From Pseudomonas promysalinigenes (lineage in GTDB: Bacteria > Pseudomonadota > Gammaproteobacteria > Pseudomonadales > Pseudomonadaceae), in the NCBI RefSeq assembly GCF_014269025.2, contig NZ_CP077094.1, forward strand, positions 2,480,001-2,544,000: 64,000 bases of DNA, given 5' to 3'. The notes below the pieces were generated by a model. That model was given only the letters and a program-made list of their open reading frames with translations. It was not told the DNA's origin and ran no database searches. The position numbers were made by a program, and so were the translations under genes. The first letter of the stretch is position 1. Each line of letters starts with the position of its first letter. This document shows positions 1 to 9,190 of the stretch, piece by piece.

Positions 1-1
1 A

Positions 2-400
2 GTGAAGCCAGTCAAGCACCGCGTTAGCATCATTTGTCGCCATGGCAAGCAGTCGCAGAAATGGCTTTGGGTTAGAAAGCCCAAAGCACCTTGGACATTG
101 CCAGGCGGCAAAATTGAAGCCGGAGAGACGCCACCCCAGGCGGCGATACGGGAATTACAGGAAGAAACGGGGCTGCAGGCCGATACATTGACCTTTTTAA
201 TGCGCTACGAAGGTGAGGCGCGCATGCACTATGTGTTCGAGGCGGACTTCGCCCAAGCGCCAAAGCCTTCAGCTAATAACGAAATCGCCGAGTGCAGTTT
301 TGGGCATCCGGAACGCATGTCGTCGCTCAACGCCGAGATCAAGGCGTTGATCAAATCACTTCTGGCCTGCGACCGGACGCTCGCCGACTCCATTCGCTGA
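2..400 (+). CDS. Nudix hydrolase, possibly 5'-truncated
   Basis: Small Nudix pyrophosphohydrolase of 132 residues from a GTG at the window edge. The Nudix box is complete: G36, E42, then REL at 50-52, E54-E55, G57 and L58, which is the metal-binding loop of enzymes that hydrolyse nucleoside diphosphates linked to another moiety. The rest matches a minimal one-domain Nudix fold (strand, box helix, strand). The substrate cannot be read from the sequence. The next gene is convergent, ending 12 bases downstream. Only one base precedes the GTG, so no ribosome site can be checked and the true start may lie outside the window. Confidence 0.85.
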   Translation: MKPVKHRVSIICRHGKQSQKWLWVRKPKAPWTLPGGKIEAGETPPQAAIRELQEETGLQADTLTFLMRYEGEARMHYVFEADFAQAPKPSANNEIAECSFGHPERMSSLNAEIKALIKSLLACDRTLADSIR

Positions 401-412
401 ACGAGCAATGCC

Positions 413-964
413 TCAGGCATGCACACTCCACTGAGTGGCCTGAGCTTCTATCGGTAGTTCATCGATGGCGTGGATCATACCGCTTGCCAATGCCTCGTCA
501 GGCCCCAAGATCCGCGGAGCCGCCATCAGATAGCGTGGCACATCCAGTACTTCGCTGGCACCCTCAGTGCGTTCGGCGACAATTTGCGCGTATAAACGCA
601 AGTCATAGTCAAGGCTCATGGCGTATTCCGCCATTCGGGCATGATCTACCGAGCCGTGCAGCGTCCAGTGGAATGGGTGAAACAGGAACTTGCTGTGCCT
701 GCAGGCCGTGCGGTGCTCGCCGGCCAGGAAAAGGATGTTGCCCATCGACTCAACAGTGCCCAGGTTGTGGGTGTGCACACTGATTGGCAGCGACCGCAGG
801 AAGTTGTAGAGGGTAAAGCCATAACTGCACTCTCCTCCCATGGTGGCGATATTGAGTTGCAGCACCTGCGCACCTTGCCCAATGGCACGCGAGCAGGTGT
901 TGATCAGGTTGCCACAGGTGGATGAATTGATCGGCCCGGTGTAGTGAATGATGTGTCTGGCCAT
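413..964 (-). CDS. Orphan ClpP-like serine protease
   Basis: A 183-residue protein of the ClpP/crotonase fold. The sequence shows the ClpP-type nucleophile region GTVESMGNILFLAG (Ser73) and the His region FLFHPFHW (His96), in the order and spacing of ClpP. A Gly-Gly pair (TMGGECSYG, about 42-49) matches the oxyanion region of the family. The start at 964 has a GGAG seven bases upstream; a longer frame to 1135 lacks ClpP similarity. No ClpX- or ClpA-like ATPase lies beside it, so it is not the housekeeping clpP. It could degrade short peptides alone or borrow a chaperone. Family assignment is firm, partner and substrate unknown. Confidence 0.8.
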   Translation of the reverse strand: MARHIIHYTGPINSSTCGNLINTCSRAIGQGAQVLQLNIATMGGECSYGFTLYNFLRSLPISVHTHNLGTVESMGNILFLAGEHRTACRHSKFLFHPFHWTLHGSVDHARMAEYAMSLDYDLRLYAQIVAERTEGASEVLDVPRYLMAAPRILGPDEALASGMIHAIDELPIEAQATQWSVHA

Positions 965-1169
965 GTTTGTCTCCAGTGTAGGGAGGTTACCCCTGAGCGC
1001 CCGCCAAGGTGTTGCGGTGCGGCAACTGCACTGTGCGGTGGAATCGCCCAAACCGCCAAAGTTCAATTCTGCACAATGCCCATGTCTTTCGATCACCTTC
1101 GCTGAACCCTCGCCCCTCTGAGTCGGTCGCACCATTTGAACGGTACTCGACGAATCAGGCTATGAGGAC

Positions 1170-2093
1170 ATGAGCGTGAGCGATATCCGCATCGGTATTT
1201 CCGGATGGCGCTATGGCCCCTGGCGCAAGGACTTCTACCCAAAGGGCCTGCGCCAGGATAGCGAACTGGCATTTGCTTCAAGGGCGGTCAACAGCATCGA
1301 GATCAACGGCTCGTTCTACAGCCTGCAGACTGCGCAGCGCTACACGAATTGGCGTGATCAAGCGCCCGACGGCTTTGTGTTTTCAGTGAAGGGCCCTCGC
1401 TACATCACGCATGTACTCAGGCTAAAACAGGTAGAGACGGCGCTGGCCAATTTTTTCGCGTCTGGCCCGCTACTGCTGGGTGACAAGCTGGGTCCGTTTC
1501 TTTGGCAGTTTCCGCCGAACATGAAGTTCGACGAGCAACGGTTCAGCCACTTTCTGCAGTTGCTGCCCAAGGACCGAAAAGCCGCCCGCGAGTGTGCCCT
1601 AGGCTGCGAAGAACGCCACAGGGACCCTGCAGCAACTGCAATCAAAGGTAACGCACGGCTACGCCATGCTGTGGAAATCCGCCACGAGAGTTTTCTGTGC
1701 GAAGGTTTCATCAAGCTGTTGCGCAAACACCGTGTGGCCCTGGTTGTGGCTGACAGCGCAGGTAAATGGCCTTATGTCGAGGATGTAACGGCTGACTTCA
1801 TCTACATGCGCTTGCACGGGGACATCGAACTCTACAGCAGCGGGTATACCGCACGGGCACTTCGACGCTGGAAGCAACGCATCCAGGCATGGGCGCGAGG
1901 CAGCCAAGCGGACGACGCGCATTTGATCGTGGCGGGGGCTCCGCCCAAGCGGGCCTCGCGGGATATTTACTGCTATTTCGACAATGACCAGAAAGTGCAT
2001 GCGCCCTTTGACGCCCGTCGCTTGCTGGAAAAGCTCAAGCTCGATTACGACCTGATCACCGAACCGGGTGTGACGCCTGAGGTGCAGCTTTGA
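1170..2093 (+). CDS. DUF72 (YecE-like) family protein
   Basis: A 307-residue DUF72 protein, a TIM-barrel-like family of unknown function. Visible family features are the N-terminal RIGISGWRYGPWR, the VNSIEINGSFY segment, FSVKGPRYITH, the LGPFLWQFPP segment and the C-terminal DIYCYFDND. The ATG at 1170 follows a GAGG closely. The stop overlaps the TTG start of the next gene by four bases, so it probably opens the operon with ybhP-clsB-ybhN homologues. The reaction is not known for the family; a sugar or nucleic-acid substrate would be a guess. Confidence 0.85.
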   Translation: MSVSDIRIGISGWRYGPWRKDFYPKGLRQDSELAFASRAVNSIEINGSFYSLQTAQRYTNWRDQAPDGFVFSVKGPRYITHVLRLKQVETALANFFASGPLLLGDKLGPFLWQFPPNMKFDEQRFSHFLQLLPKDRKAARECALGCEERHRDPAATAIKGNARLRHAVEIRHESFLCEGFIKLLRKHRVALVVADSAGKWPYVEDVTADFIYMRLHGDIELYSSGYTARALRRWKQRIQAWARGSQADDAHLIVAGAPPKRASRDIYCYFDNDQKVHAPFDARRLLEKLKLDYDLITEPGVTPEVQL

Positions 2094-2875
2094 ACAACAA
2101 TCAGTTATCACCCAGCCCGGCTCTGGACGGCGATACCGCCGTGCACCGTTTGAATGTGCTGACGATCAATGTCCACAAGGGCTTCACCCAATTCAACCGC
2201 CGATTCATCCTGCCCGAGTTGCGCGAGGCCGTGCGCGCCACCAACGCTGACCTGGTGTTTCTCCAAGAGGTTCACGGTAGTCACCAGCAACACGCCGAGC
2301 GCCATCCAGACTGGCCGCAGGCCCCACAGTACGAGTTTCTCGCTGACAGCATGTGGCCGCAATTCGCCTATGGCCGTAACGCTGTTTATCCCTACGGGGA
2401 TCACGGCAATGCGCTGCTGTCGAAATTCCCGATCACCTACTACGAAAACCTTGACGTTTCGATTCAAGGGAACGAGCAGCGCGGGCTGTTGCACTGCTGC
2501 TTGCAGGTGCCAGGCCACGAGCAGGTACATGCCATCTGCGTACACCTGGGCCTGCGTGAGGCTCATCGGCAAAGCCAGATCAAGCTGCTGCTGCAGCGGC
2601 TGGACAGCTTGCCGGCACAAGCGCCGGTGATTATCGCTGGTGATTTCAATGACTGGCGGCTTAAAGCTGATGCCGTGCTCTCGCAGCATCTGGTCGAAGC
2701 TTTTGGCGAACATTTTGGCAGCCCGGCTCGCAGCTTTCCTGCGCGCCTGCCGCTGCTGCGCCTGGATCGCATTTACCTGCGCAACGCCATGCCGGCCAGT
2801 GCTCAGGTGTTGTCCATGTATCCCTGGTCGCATTTGTCCGACCATGCCCCTCTTGCTGCGGAGATCGACCTGTGA
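2090..2875 (+). CDS. ybhP: YbhP-like endonuclease/exonuclease/phosphatase family protein
   Basis: A 261-residue protein of the EEP (DNase I-like) fold. The sequence shows LTINVHKG (Asn27), FLQEVHG (Glu60), GDFNDW and the C-terminal SDHAPL, the metal and catalytic positions of EEP phosphodiesterases. The start is a TTG overlapping the previous stop (TTGA); a GTG 17 codons in (2141) is an alternative, as the first residues are poorly ordered. It precedes clsB and ybhN homologues in the same order as the E. coli ybhPON genes, which supports the name and a role in phospholipid or phosphodiester metabolism. Exact substrate unknown. Confidence 0.82.
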   Translation: MNNNQLSPSPALDGDTAVHRLNVLTINVHKGFTQFNRRFILPELREAVRATNADLVFLQEVHGSHQQHAERHPDWPQAPQYEFLADSMWPQFAYGRNAVYPYGDHGNALLSKFPITYYENLDVSIQGNEQRGLLHCCLQVPGHEQVHAICVHLGLREAHRQSQIKLLLQRLDSLPAQAPVIIAGDFNDWRLKADAVLSQHLVEAFGEHFGSPARSFPARLPLLRLDRIYLRNAMPASAQVLSMYPWSHLSDHAPLAAEIDL

Positions 2876-4074
2876 ACAGACCTTGGGTGGACGGTAACCA
2901 TGTCCAACTGTTGATCAATGGTGAGCAATATTACCCGCGCGTGTTCGAGGCAATGGCCCAGGCCCGGGAAGAGATCTTGCTGGAAACTTTCATCATCTTT
3001 GATGACAAGGTTGGCCAGCAATTGCAGAAAGCGCTCATCGACGCTGCTAGCCGTGGAGTCAGGGTGGAAGTCGTGGTAGATGGCTACGGTACTGGGGACC
3101 TCCCGGACACCTACATTGCCGCGTTGACCGAGGCGGGCGTGAGCTTCCACGCCTTCGACCCGCAACCCAAGCTGGCGGGCATGCGCACCAACCTCTTTCA
3201 TCGCCTGCACCGCAAGATCGTGGTGATCGATGGCGAGCTGGCCTTTATCGGTGGCATCAATTACAGCGCCGACCATCTGGGGGATTTTGGCCCCATGGCC
3301 AAGCAGGACTACGCCGTGGAGGTCACAGGGCCCGTGGTGGCTCAGGTTCATGCTGCCAGCCGCAGGCTGATGGCTCCGGTGCTGGAGCCGCCAAGCGACG
3401 TGCGCCCAGTGACGCAACCAACCGGCCAAAGCACGGCGGTGCTGATAGAGCGCGATAACCGTATGCGCAGCACCGATATTGAAACCCACTACCTGCAGGC
3501 CATACGCTCGGCCCAGAAGCGCGTGGTCGTGGCAAATGCTTACTTCTTCCCAGGCTACCGGCTGTTGCGCGAGCTGCGCAATGCCGCGCGGCGTGGCGTT
3601 GAGGTAACCTTGATTCTACAAGGCCAGCCCGACATGCGCTGGGTCCGGGCCCTGTCCAGGCTGCTGTACAACTACCTGCTACAAGGTGGCGTAAGCATTC
3701 GTGAGTACTGCCAGCGTCCATTGCACGGCAAGGTGGCACTGGTCGACGACCAGTGGGCTACCGTCGGCTCGAGCAATCTCGACCCCCTGAGCCTGTCCTT
3801 CAACCTGGAAGCCAACTTGTTCATCCGCGATCCGGCTTTCAACCAGGCGTTGTACGAGCATTTGCACAGCCTGGCTCAGGAACACTGCAAGCCCGTTACC
3901 CTTGAACGTATGGTACGCGGCTACTGGTGGCGAGCGCCTTTGATCTTCGCTTGTTTTCACATCGTCCGGCACTTTCCGCGCATCGCCGGCTGGTTCCCCG
4001 CGCATCGTCAGCGCTTGAAGTCGCTGCAACCGGAAATTCAGGCCCAAGGCGAACTTCATGAGGGTAATACGTGA
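2872..4074 (+). CDS. clsB: Cardiolipin synthase B-type phospholipase D family protein
   Basis: A 400-residue phospholipase D superfamily enzyme. Two HxKxxxxD motifs are present: His113-Lys115-Asp120 (HRKIVVID) followed by FIGG, and His285-Lys287-Asp292 (HGKVALVD) followed by GSSN. This paired arrangement without N-terminal membrane helices is typical of ClsB, which makes cardiolipin from phosphatidylglycerol and phosphatidylethanolamine at the inner membrane. The start is GTG overlapping the ybhP stop (GTGA), and the stop overlaps ybhN, so the three genes are translationally coupled. Both active sites look intact. Confidence 0.9.
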   Translation: MNRPWVDGNHVQLLINGEQYYPRVFEAMAQAREEILLETFIIFDDKVGQQLQKALIDAASRGVRVEVVVDGYGTGDLPDTYIAALTEAGVSFHAFDPQPKLAGMRTNLFHRLHRKIVVIDGELAFIGGINYSADHLGDFGPMAKQDYAVEVTGPVVAQVHAASRRLMAPVLEPPSDVRPVTQPTGQSTAVLIERDNRMRSTDIETHYLQAIRSAQKRVVVANAYFFPGYRLLRELRNAARRGVEVTLILQGQPDMRWVRALSRLLYNYLLQGGVSIREYCQRPLHGKVALVDDQWATVGSSNLDPLSLSFNLEANLFIRDPAFNQALYEHLHSLAQEHCKPVTLERMVRGYWWRAPLIFACFHIVRHFPRIAGWFPAHRQRLKSLQPEIQAQGELHEGNT

Positions 4075-5018
4075 TGGCGAAAAAATCCTGGCAGGTCTGG
4101 GGCAAGCGATTATTCACCCTAGCGTTCATGATCCTGATACCGGTGCTGCTGTACATGCTCGCGCGAAACCTGGACTGGAACGAGGTGCGCCAATCCCTGC
4201 TTGCGTACAAGCCGAGCACGCTGGCCATCGGGCTTGCAATGGCGGTATGCAGCTACCTGATTTTCGCCAGTTACGATCTGCTGGCAAAGGCGTATACCGG
4301 CCATGACCTTCCGGCGCGGCAGGTGCTGCCAGTGGCGTTCGTCTGCTACGCCTTCAACCTCAATTTCACCACCTGGGTGGGAGGCGTTGCCTTGCGCTAC
4401 CGGCTGTACAGCCGCCTAGGGCTGGATACACCCACCATCACGCGCATCCTCACATTAGGCCTGTTGACCAACTGGATGGGTTACATGCTGCTAGCCGGTG
4501 GCATATTCGCGCTTGGCCTTGTCGAGCTTCCCGGCAACTGGGCAGTGGGTACCGGGGGGCTGAGGCTGATAGGCGTGCTTTTGCTGGCCATCGCCATCGG
4601 TTATCTGCTGGCGTGTGGCCTTGCGAAGAAGCGCACATGGCGCTGGAGGGAACATGAAGTCACCCTGCCCTCGCTGCGCTTGGCGCTGTGCCAAGTAGCG
4701 CTGGGCGCTAGCAACTGGGCGGTGATGGCGTTACTGATTTATTGGCTACTGCCAGGGGAGCACTTCTTCCCCTCGATCCTCGGTATATTGCTGATCAGTT
4801 GCGTGGCGGGGGTGGTCGCTCACATTCCTGCAGGTTTGGGTGTGCTCGAGACGGTATTCCTTGCTTTGCTGCATGGTCAAGGCCAGGGCTCGTTAATCGC
4901 AGCGCTGCTGGGCTACCGGACACTGTATTACCTGATTCCTCTGGTCGTTGCCTTGATGACCTATTTATTGCTTGAGAAACGCGCCAAAGCCATGCGCCAG
5001 CGTGAACATCCGGCCTGA
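4071..5018 (+). CDS. ybhN: YbhN-like lysylphosphatidylglycerol-synthase-type membrane protein
   Basis: A polytopic membrane protein of up to 315 residues with about eight hydrophobic segments, matching the UPF0104 / flippase-like domain of MprF and E. coli YbhN. Typical segments are FNLNFTTWVGGVALRYRLY and VAHIPAGLGVLETVFL. Two starts are possible: GTG at 4071 (overlap GTGA) or ATG at 4074 (TGATG). The ATG seems more natural and changes only one residue. Position after ybhP and clsB suggests work on inner-membrane lipids, perhaps their transbilayer movement; this is inference. A perfect hairpin follows the stop. Confidence 0.85.
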   Translation: MMAKKSWQVWGKRLFTLAFMILIPVLLYMLARNLDWNEVRQSLLAYKPSTLAIGLAMAVCSYLIFASYDLLAKAYTGHDLPARQVLPVAFVCYAFNLNFTTWVGGVALRYRLYSRLGLDTPTITRILTLGLLTNWMGYMLLAGGIFALGLVELPGNWAVGTGGLRLIGVLLLAIAIGYLLACGLAKKRTWRWREHEVTLPSLRLALCQVALGASNWAVMALLIYWLLPGEHFFPSILGILLISCVAGVVAHIPAGLGVLETVFLALLHGQGQGSLIAALLGYRTLYYLIPLVVALMTYLLLEKRAKAMRQREHPA

Positions 5019-5037
5019 GGCCGTGCCGGCATGGGTT

Positions 5038-5070
5038 CGTGAAGAGACGGTCAGGTGCCGTCTCTTCACG
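5038..5070. terminator. Perfect 13-bp inverted repeat between convergent genes
   Basis: Arms CGTGAAGAGACGG (5038-5050) and CCGTCTCTTCACG (5058-5070) flank a 7-base loop. It lies between the ybhN stop and the stop of the convergent acidic-protein gene, so it can serve both strands. There is no U-tract on either side, so it may block readthrough or protect 3' ends and may not be a classical intrinsic terminator. Confidence 0.6.
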
Positions 5071-5077
5071 CATTCAC

Positions 5078-5545
5078 TCAACGTGCATCGCCCTCTTCGT
5101 CTTCGACCACATCATCGGTCCAAGGCTTGCCATCCAGGGGGGCTGAACGCGCCAACTCGGCCTCGTCGAGCCCAAACCCACCGCCTATTTCCTGCGCGTC
5201 TACCTCGCGCAGGTCCATGTCAGCCGGGCCATTGCCATCGCCTGGCTCAAAGGGGTCGCGAGCGCCGGTTTCATCCAGCAAGGTATCAGGGCTCAGATCA
5301 TCATAGGTGACGTTGTCTTCGTGCAGGCTATCGCTTAGTGCCTCACCGCCAGTCATGCCGCTTTCGGCAACCCGTTGGTCCGGGAACTCGTGTTCGATTT
5401 CCGAAGCGGGTCGTTCGTCGCCGACTCGCCCCTCACGATGGTCGTGGCGATCACTGAAATCCAGTTCGCGCACACTGCCCATACGGTCTTCGGTGTCATC
5501 GATTTCAGTGGGTGTGTAGGGTTTCAGATCATCAGATCGGCTCAT
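5078..5545 (-). CDS. Acidic Asp/Glu-rich protein of unknown function
   Basis: A 155-residue, strongly acidic protein with no signal peptide or membrane segment. It opens with MSRSDDLKPYTPTEIDD and has a conserved-looking centre (GMTGGEALSDSLHEDNVTYDDLSPDTLLDETGA, about 63-95). Homologues in pseudomonads carry unhelpful names such as HPr-related or serine kinase/phosphatase; no such domain is visible here. It is probably largely disordered. It is divergent from ligD across 124 bases, so a shared stress promoter region is possible. Function unknown. Confidence 0.75.
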   Translation of the reverse strand: MSRSDDLKPYTPTEIDDTEDRMGSVRELDFSDRHDHREGRVGDERPASEIEHEFPDQRVAESGMTGGEALSDSLHEDNVTYDDLSPDTLLDETGARDPFEPGDGNGPADMDLREVDAQEIGGGFGLDEAELARSAPLDGKPWTDDVVEDEEGDAR

Positions 5546-5669
5546 TGCGGTTCTCCATCAGTGACATACAGATTGTCGACTGCTGCAGCCCTGCGATGAT
5601 TCAGAGTTTTTTTGAACTACCCTGCGCCCGGCTCCCTCCCAACCTACAGATGCCTTCACGGAGCCGACC

Positions 5670-8150
5670 ATGGCAAAGCCTCTTGCAGAATACGCGCGCA
5701 AGCGCGATTTCGACGCGACGCCTGAACCTAGTGGTCAGCGCAGGCGCGGCAACCGCGCGCATGCCTTGCAGTTCTGCATTCAGAAACACGACGCCAGTCA
5801 CCTGCATTACGACTTCCGTTTGGAACTCGATGGGACGCTGAAAAGTTGGGCGATCCCCAAAGGCCCTTCGCTGGACCCAAAAGTGCGGCGCCTGGCGGTG
5901 CATGTAGAAGACCACCCGTTGGACTATGCCAACTTCGAAGGGCACATACCGCAGGGCCACTACGGCGCCGGTGACGTCATCGTCTGGGACCGGGGTGTCT
6001 GGGAACCCGAATGCGATCCGCGCCAGGGCTATGCCAAAGGCAAGCTGCGTTTTCGCTTGCAGGGTGAAAAGCTGAGCGGTGTCTGGAACCTATTCCGTAC
6101 GCAATTTGCCGGCAAGAAGGAGCAGTGGATGCTGGTCAAGTCCCAGGACGGTGAGGCACGCAGTGAAGCTGAGTACAGTATCGTCGAGGCTCAGCCGGAC
6201 AGCGTGCTAAGCGACCGTGGGCTGCTGCCGCGGCGCACGGCAAATGCCAAGCGCACACCCGTGCGGCGCAAAGCCGCTAACGCCGAGCTTGCACAACAGC
6301 TCAAGCCCCAGCTGGCTACCTTGGTCGACTCGCCACCGGCTGGCGACTGGCGTTATGAGGTCAAATTCGATGGCTATCGGATACTTGCGCGCATCGAAGG
6401 TGACGATGTCCGGTTATTCACCCGCAACGGTCATGACTGGAGCGCCAAAATGCCCGCCCAAGTCGCGGCGTTGCGGGCGCTGGGCATCGACTCGGCGTGG
6501 CTCGATGGCGAAATGGTGATCAGCGACGAAGACGGGAAGACCGACTTCCAGGCTTTGCAGAACGCCTTCGACACCGAGGATGACGAGCAGATCGGGTATT
6601 ACATCTTCGACCTGCCGTTCTTGGGTGGCCAGGACTTGCGTCAGCGTCCACTTGAAGATCGTCGCCATGCGTTACGGCAATTGCTTGAGCACAATGAGTC
6701 GGACAAGCTCAAGTTTTCCGAGAGCTTCGACCAGCCTGTCGATGCCCTGCTCGACAGCGCTTGCCGCTTGGGCCTTGAGGGCCTGATCGGTAAACGAGTC
6801 GGCAGCCACTACATGAGTCGGCGCAGCCCCGACTGGGTAAAGCTCAAGTGCCAGCAACGGCAGGAGTTCGTGATCGTTGGCTTTACTGATCCCAAAGGCA
6901 GCAGAGCGGGCTTCGGCGCGCTGTTGCTGGCTTTGCACGACAAGCAAAGCGGCCAGCTGCAGTACGCGGGTAAAGTAGGCACCGGCTTCACCGGGGCAAC
7001 GCTTGAAAACATTCATGAGCGGCTCAAACCCCTACAGGTCGCCAAGCCCACTGTCCATAAAGGGCCAACGGGCGCAGAAGCCCGCGGGGTGCATTGGCTC
7101 AAGCCGCATCTGCTGGCAGAAGTCGCCTACGCCCAGATGACCCGTGAGGGCTTGGTACGCCACGCAGTGTTCCATGGGCTACGCGAGGACAAACCAGCCA
7201 CCGCAATCAACGTGGAGCGCGCAATGCCCGCCAAGCCAGGCTCAAAACCCAAGCAGGGCAAGCAGCCAGATCAGCTCGCCGACCTGCGCCTGACCCACCC
7301 TGACCGGCTGATCGATGCCACCGTGGGTGCCACGAAGCGGCAAATTGCGCAGTATTACGCGCAAGTCAGCCAGTGGTTGTTGCCACACCTCAAAAGTCGG
7401 CCGGTTGCATTGGTCCGGGCACCGGAGGGCCTGACAGGTGAGTTGTTCTTTCAAAAGAATGCGGGGCAGTTGCATATCCCGCACCTGGTCAATTACAGCA
7501 AAGCCGACGCAGGCCAAGCGGCAATGGTCATCAACCGCGCCGATACCTTGATGGGGGCGGTGCAGATGAACATGCTCGAACTGCATACCTGGAATGCGAC
7601 CGACAAAGACTTCGACAAGCCCGATCGCTTCGTCCTAGACCTCGACCCAGACCCTGCGCTGCCCTGGAAAGCCATGTTAGAGGCAACTCAACTGGTCCTT
7701 ACCCTGCTCGACGAGCTGGGTTTGCAGGTGTTCATCAAAACCAGTGGCGGCAAAGGCATCCACTTGGTCGTACCTATTACCCGGCGTGCGAATTGGGATG
7801 AGGTCAAGGATTTCAGCCAGGCGATTGTCAATTACCTGGCCAAGCTGTTCCCCGACCGCTTGAGTGCGGTTTCCGGCCCTAAAAACCGTATCGGTAAAAT
7901 ATTCATCGATTACCTACGCAACGGCAAAGGCGCCACCACGGTATGCGCCTACTCGCTGCGAGCCCGCGAGGGGCTGCCGGTGTCTGTGCCGATCTGGCGC
8001 GAAGAGTTGGCAGGGCTCAAAGGCGCCGATCAATGGCATATCGGTAACCTGCACGAACGCATGGTCGATCTGGACGACCCTTGGGCCGGGATGAGCAACG
8101 TTCGTCAATCGATCACTGCACGTATGCGCAAGCAAATGGGAATGGCATGA
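5670..8150 (+). CDS. ligD: LigD, multifunctional NHEJ DNA ligase
   Basis: An 826-residue LigD with all three activities in the Pseudomonas order. Residues about 30-180 are the 3'-phosphoesterase domain (FCIQKHDASHLHYDFRLELD, HIPQGHYGAGDV). Residues about 210-520 are the ATP-dependent ligase, with the adenylated Lys232 in EVKFDGYR and later EGLIGKR and WVKLK. Residues about 540-826 are the primase-polymerase domain with FVLDLDPDPALPW (metal aspartates) and TSGGKGIHLVVP. It repairs double-strand breaks with Ku, whose gene lies 3 kb downstream. The stop overlaps the start of the next gene (ATGA), tying repair to an unrelated-looking biosynthetic cassette. Confidence 0.95.
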   Translation: MAKPLAEYARKRDFDATPEPSGQRRRGNRAHALQFCIQKHDASHLHYDFRLELDGTLKSWAIPKGPSLDPKVRRLAVHVEDHPLDYANFEGHIPQGHYGAGDVIVWDRGVWEPECDPRQGYAKGKLRFRLQGEKLSGVWNLFRTQFAGKKEQWMLVKSQDGEARSEAEYSIVEAQPDSVLSDRGLLPRRTANAKRTPVRRKAANAELAQQLKPQLATLVDSPPAGDWRYEVKFDGYRILARIEGDDVRLFTRNGHDWSAKMPAQVAALRALGIDSAWLDGEMVISDEDGKTDFQALQNAFDTEDDEQIGYYIFDLPFLGGQDLRQRPLEDRRHALRQLLEHNESDKLKFSESFDQPVDALLDSACRLGLEGLIGKRVGSHYMSRRSPDWVKLKCQQRQEFVIVGFTDPKGSRAGFGALLLALHDKQSGQLQYAGKVGTGFTGATLENIHERLKPLQVAKPTVHKGPTGAEARGVHWLKPHLLAEVAYAQMTREGLVRHAVFHGLREDKPATAINVERAMPAKPGSKPKQGKQPDQLADLRLTHPDRLIDATVGATKRQIAQYYAQVSQWLLPHLKSRPVALVRAPEGLTGELFFQKNAGQLHIPHLVNYSKADAGQAAMVINRADTLMGAVQMNMLELHTWNATDKDFDKPDRFVLDLDPDPALPWKAMLEATQLVLTLLDELGLQVFIKTSGGKGIHLVVPITRRANWDEVKDFSQAIVNYLAKLFPDRLSAVSGPKNRIGKIFIDYLRNGKGATTVCAYSLRAREGLPVSVPIWREELAGLKGADQWHIGNLHERMVDLDDPWAGMSNVRQSITARMRKQMGMA

Positions 8151-9190
8151 GCATCATTCAGGATTTCGACCTCACCAACCTCGACCGATTGTTACGCACC
8201 TTCGGCGAGCGACCCCAACCTCTCAACCTGGACACGCAGCTACCAGAGTTGATGCACGCACTCAAAGCCGATCAGCTCGACCTACTGCCACTGCCGGGGC
8301 AAGGCAACACCTTGCGCCGCTGGCAGACCTTGGCGCGGGTTGCCGGTTGCGACCTGGCACTGGCCAAACTCTATGAGGGGCACACCGATGCGCTGGCCAT
8401 TCTGGCCGAATGTGGTGCGGCGCACCTGGTTGGCGACGATATATGGGGCGTCTGGGCTGCTGAACCGCCGGACGCTCGGGCACGGATTGTCGCGCGTGAC
8501 GGTGATCAGGTGCAGCTGGGCGGTCGCAAGGCATGGTGTTCGGGGGCCCTGCAGATAGACAAAGCGTTATTGACTGCCTGGGGCGACGATAAGCAGCCGC
8601 AGTTGGTAGCGATCGAGGTGGGGCAATCTGACCAGAGTGTGGTGATCGACCATTGGCAAGCAGTGGGGATGGCCACCACGGCGAGTATCGAACTTCAGTT
8701 CAGCAATACGCCCGCCATCGCCGTTGGCCGCCCCGGCCAGTATTTGTCGCGCCCCGGCTTCTGGCACGGGGGCGCAGGCATCGCAGCTTGTTGGTACGGC
8801 GCGGCCGAGGCCTTGGCCGATTACCTGCGGGCGCATTGCCGCAAACCCCATGCCGACGCACATGCCCATGCCCACCTCGGCGCGGTGGACGCTGCCTTGT
8901 ACGGCGCCCGCGCTGCGTTGCGTGAATGTGCTCAGTGGATCGACCTGCAACCTGACGCTGACGCAGGCTTGGAAGTTTGCCGCACTCGCGCTCAAGTCGA
9001 GCAGGCCGTCGAACAGGTGATCCGCCACGTGGGCCGCGCGCTGGGTGCCACACCGTTTTGCCGTAACAGCCATTTCGCCAGGCTCAGCGCAGACTTGCCA
9101 GTGTACATGCGCCAAAGCCATGCCGAGCGCGATCTGGCGGCGCTGGGTGAACAATTGACACAGATGCCTGCAGGAGCCTGGAAGCTATGA
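8147..9190 (+). CDS. Acyl-CoA dehydrogenase-like flavoprotein
   Basis: A 347-residue protein resembling the acyl-CoA dehydrogenase fold: an N-terminal helical domain, a central beta region (GDDIWGVWAAEPP, LGGRKAWCSGA) and a C-terminal helical bundle. It is shorter than typical 380-400 residue enzymes and I do not see a clear catalytic glutamate, so it may act as an oxidase or on an unusual acyl or amine substrate. The ATG at 8147 overlaps the ligD stop (ATGA) and its own stop overlaps the next start. First gene of a four-gene cassette; pathway unknown. Confidence 0.72.
   Translation: MSIIQDFDLTNLDRLLRTFGERPQPLNLDTQLPELMHALKADQLDLLPLPGQGNTLRRWQTLARVAGCDLALAKLYEGHTDALAILAECGAAHLVGDDIWGVWAAEPPDARARIVARDGDQVQLGGRKAWCSGALQIDKALLTAWGDDKQPQLVAIEVGQSDQSVVIDHWQAVGMATTASIELQFSNTPAIAVGRPGQYLSRPGFWHGGAGIAACWYGAAEALADYLRAHCRKPHADAHAHAHLGAVDAALYGARAALRECAQWIDLQPDADAGLEVCRTRAQVEQAVEQVIRHVGRALGATPFCRNSHFARLSADLPVYMRQSHAERDLAALGEQLTQMPAGAWKL

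Noticed and set aside
2108..2845. 245-codon open frame antisense to ybhP
   Set aside because: Shadow frame without domain or ribosome site.
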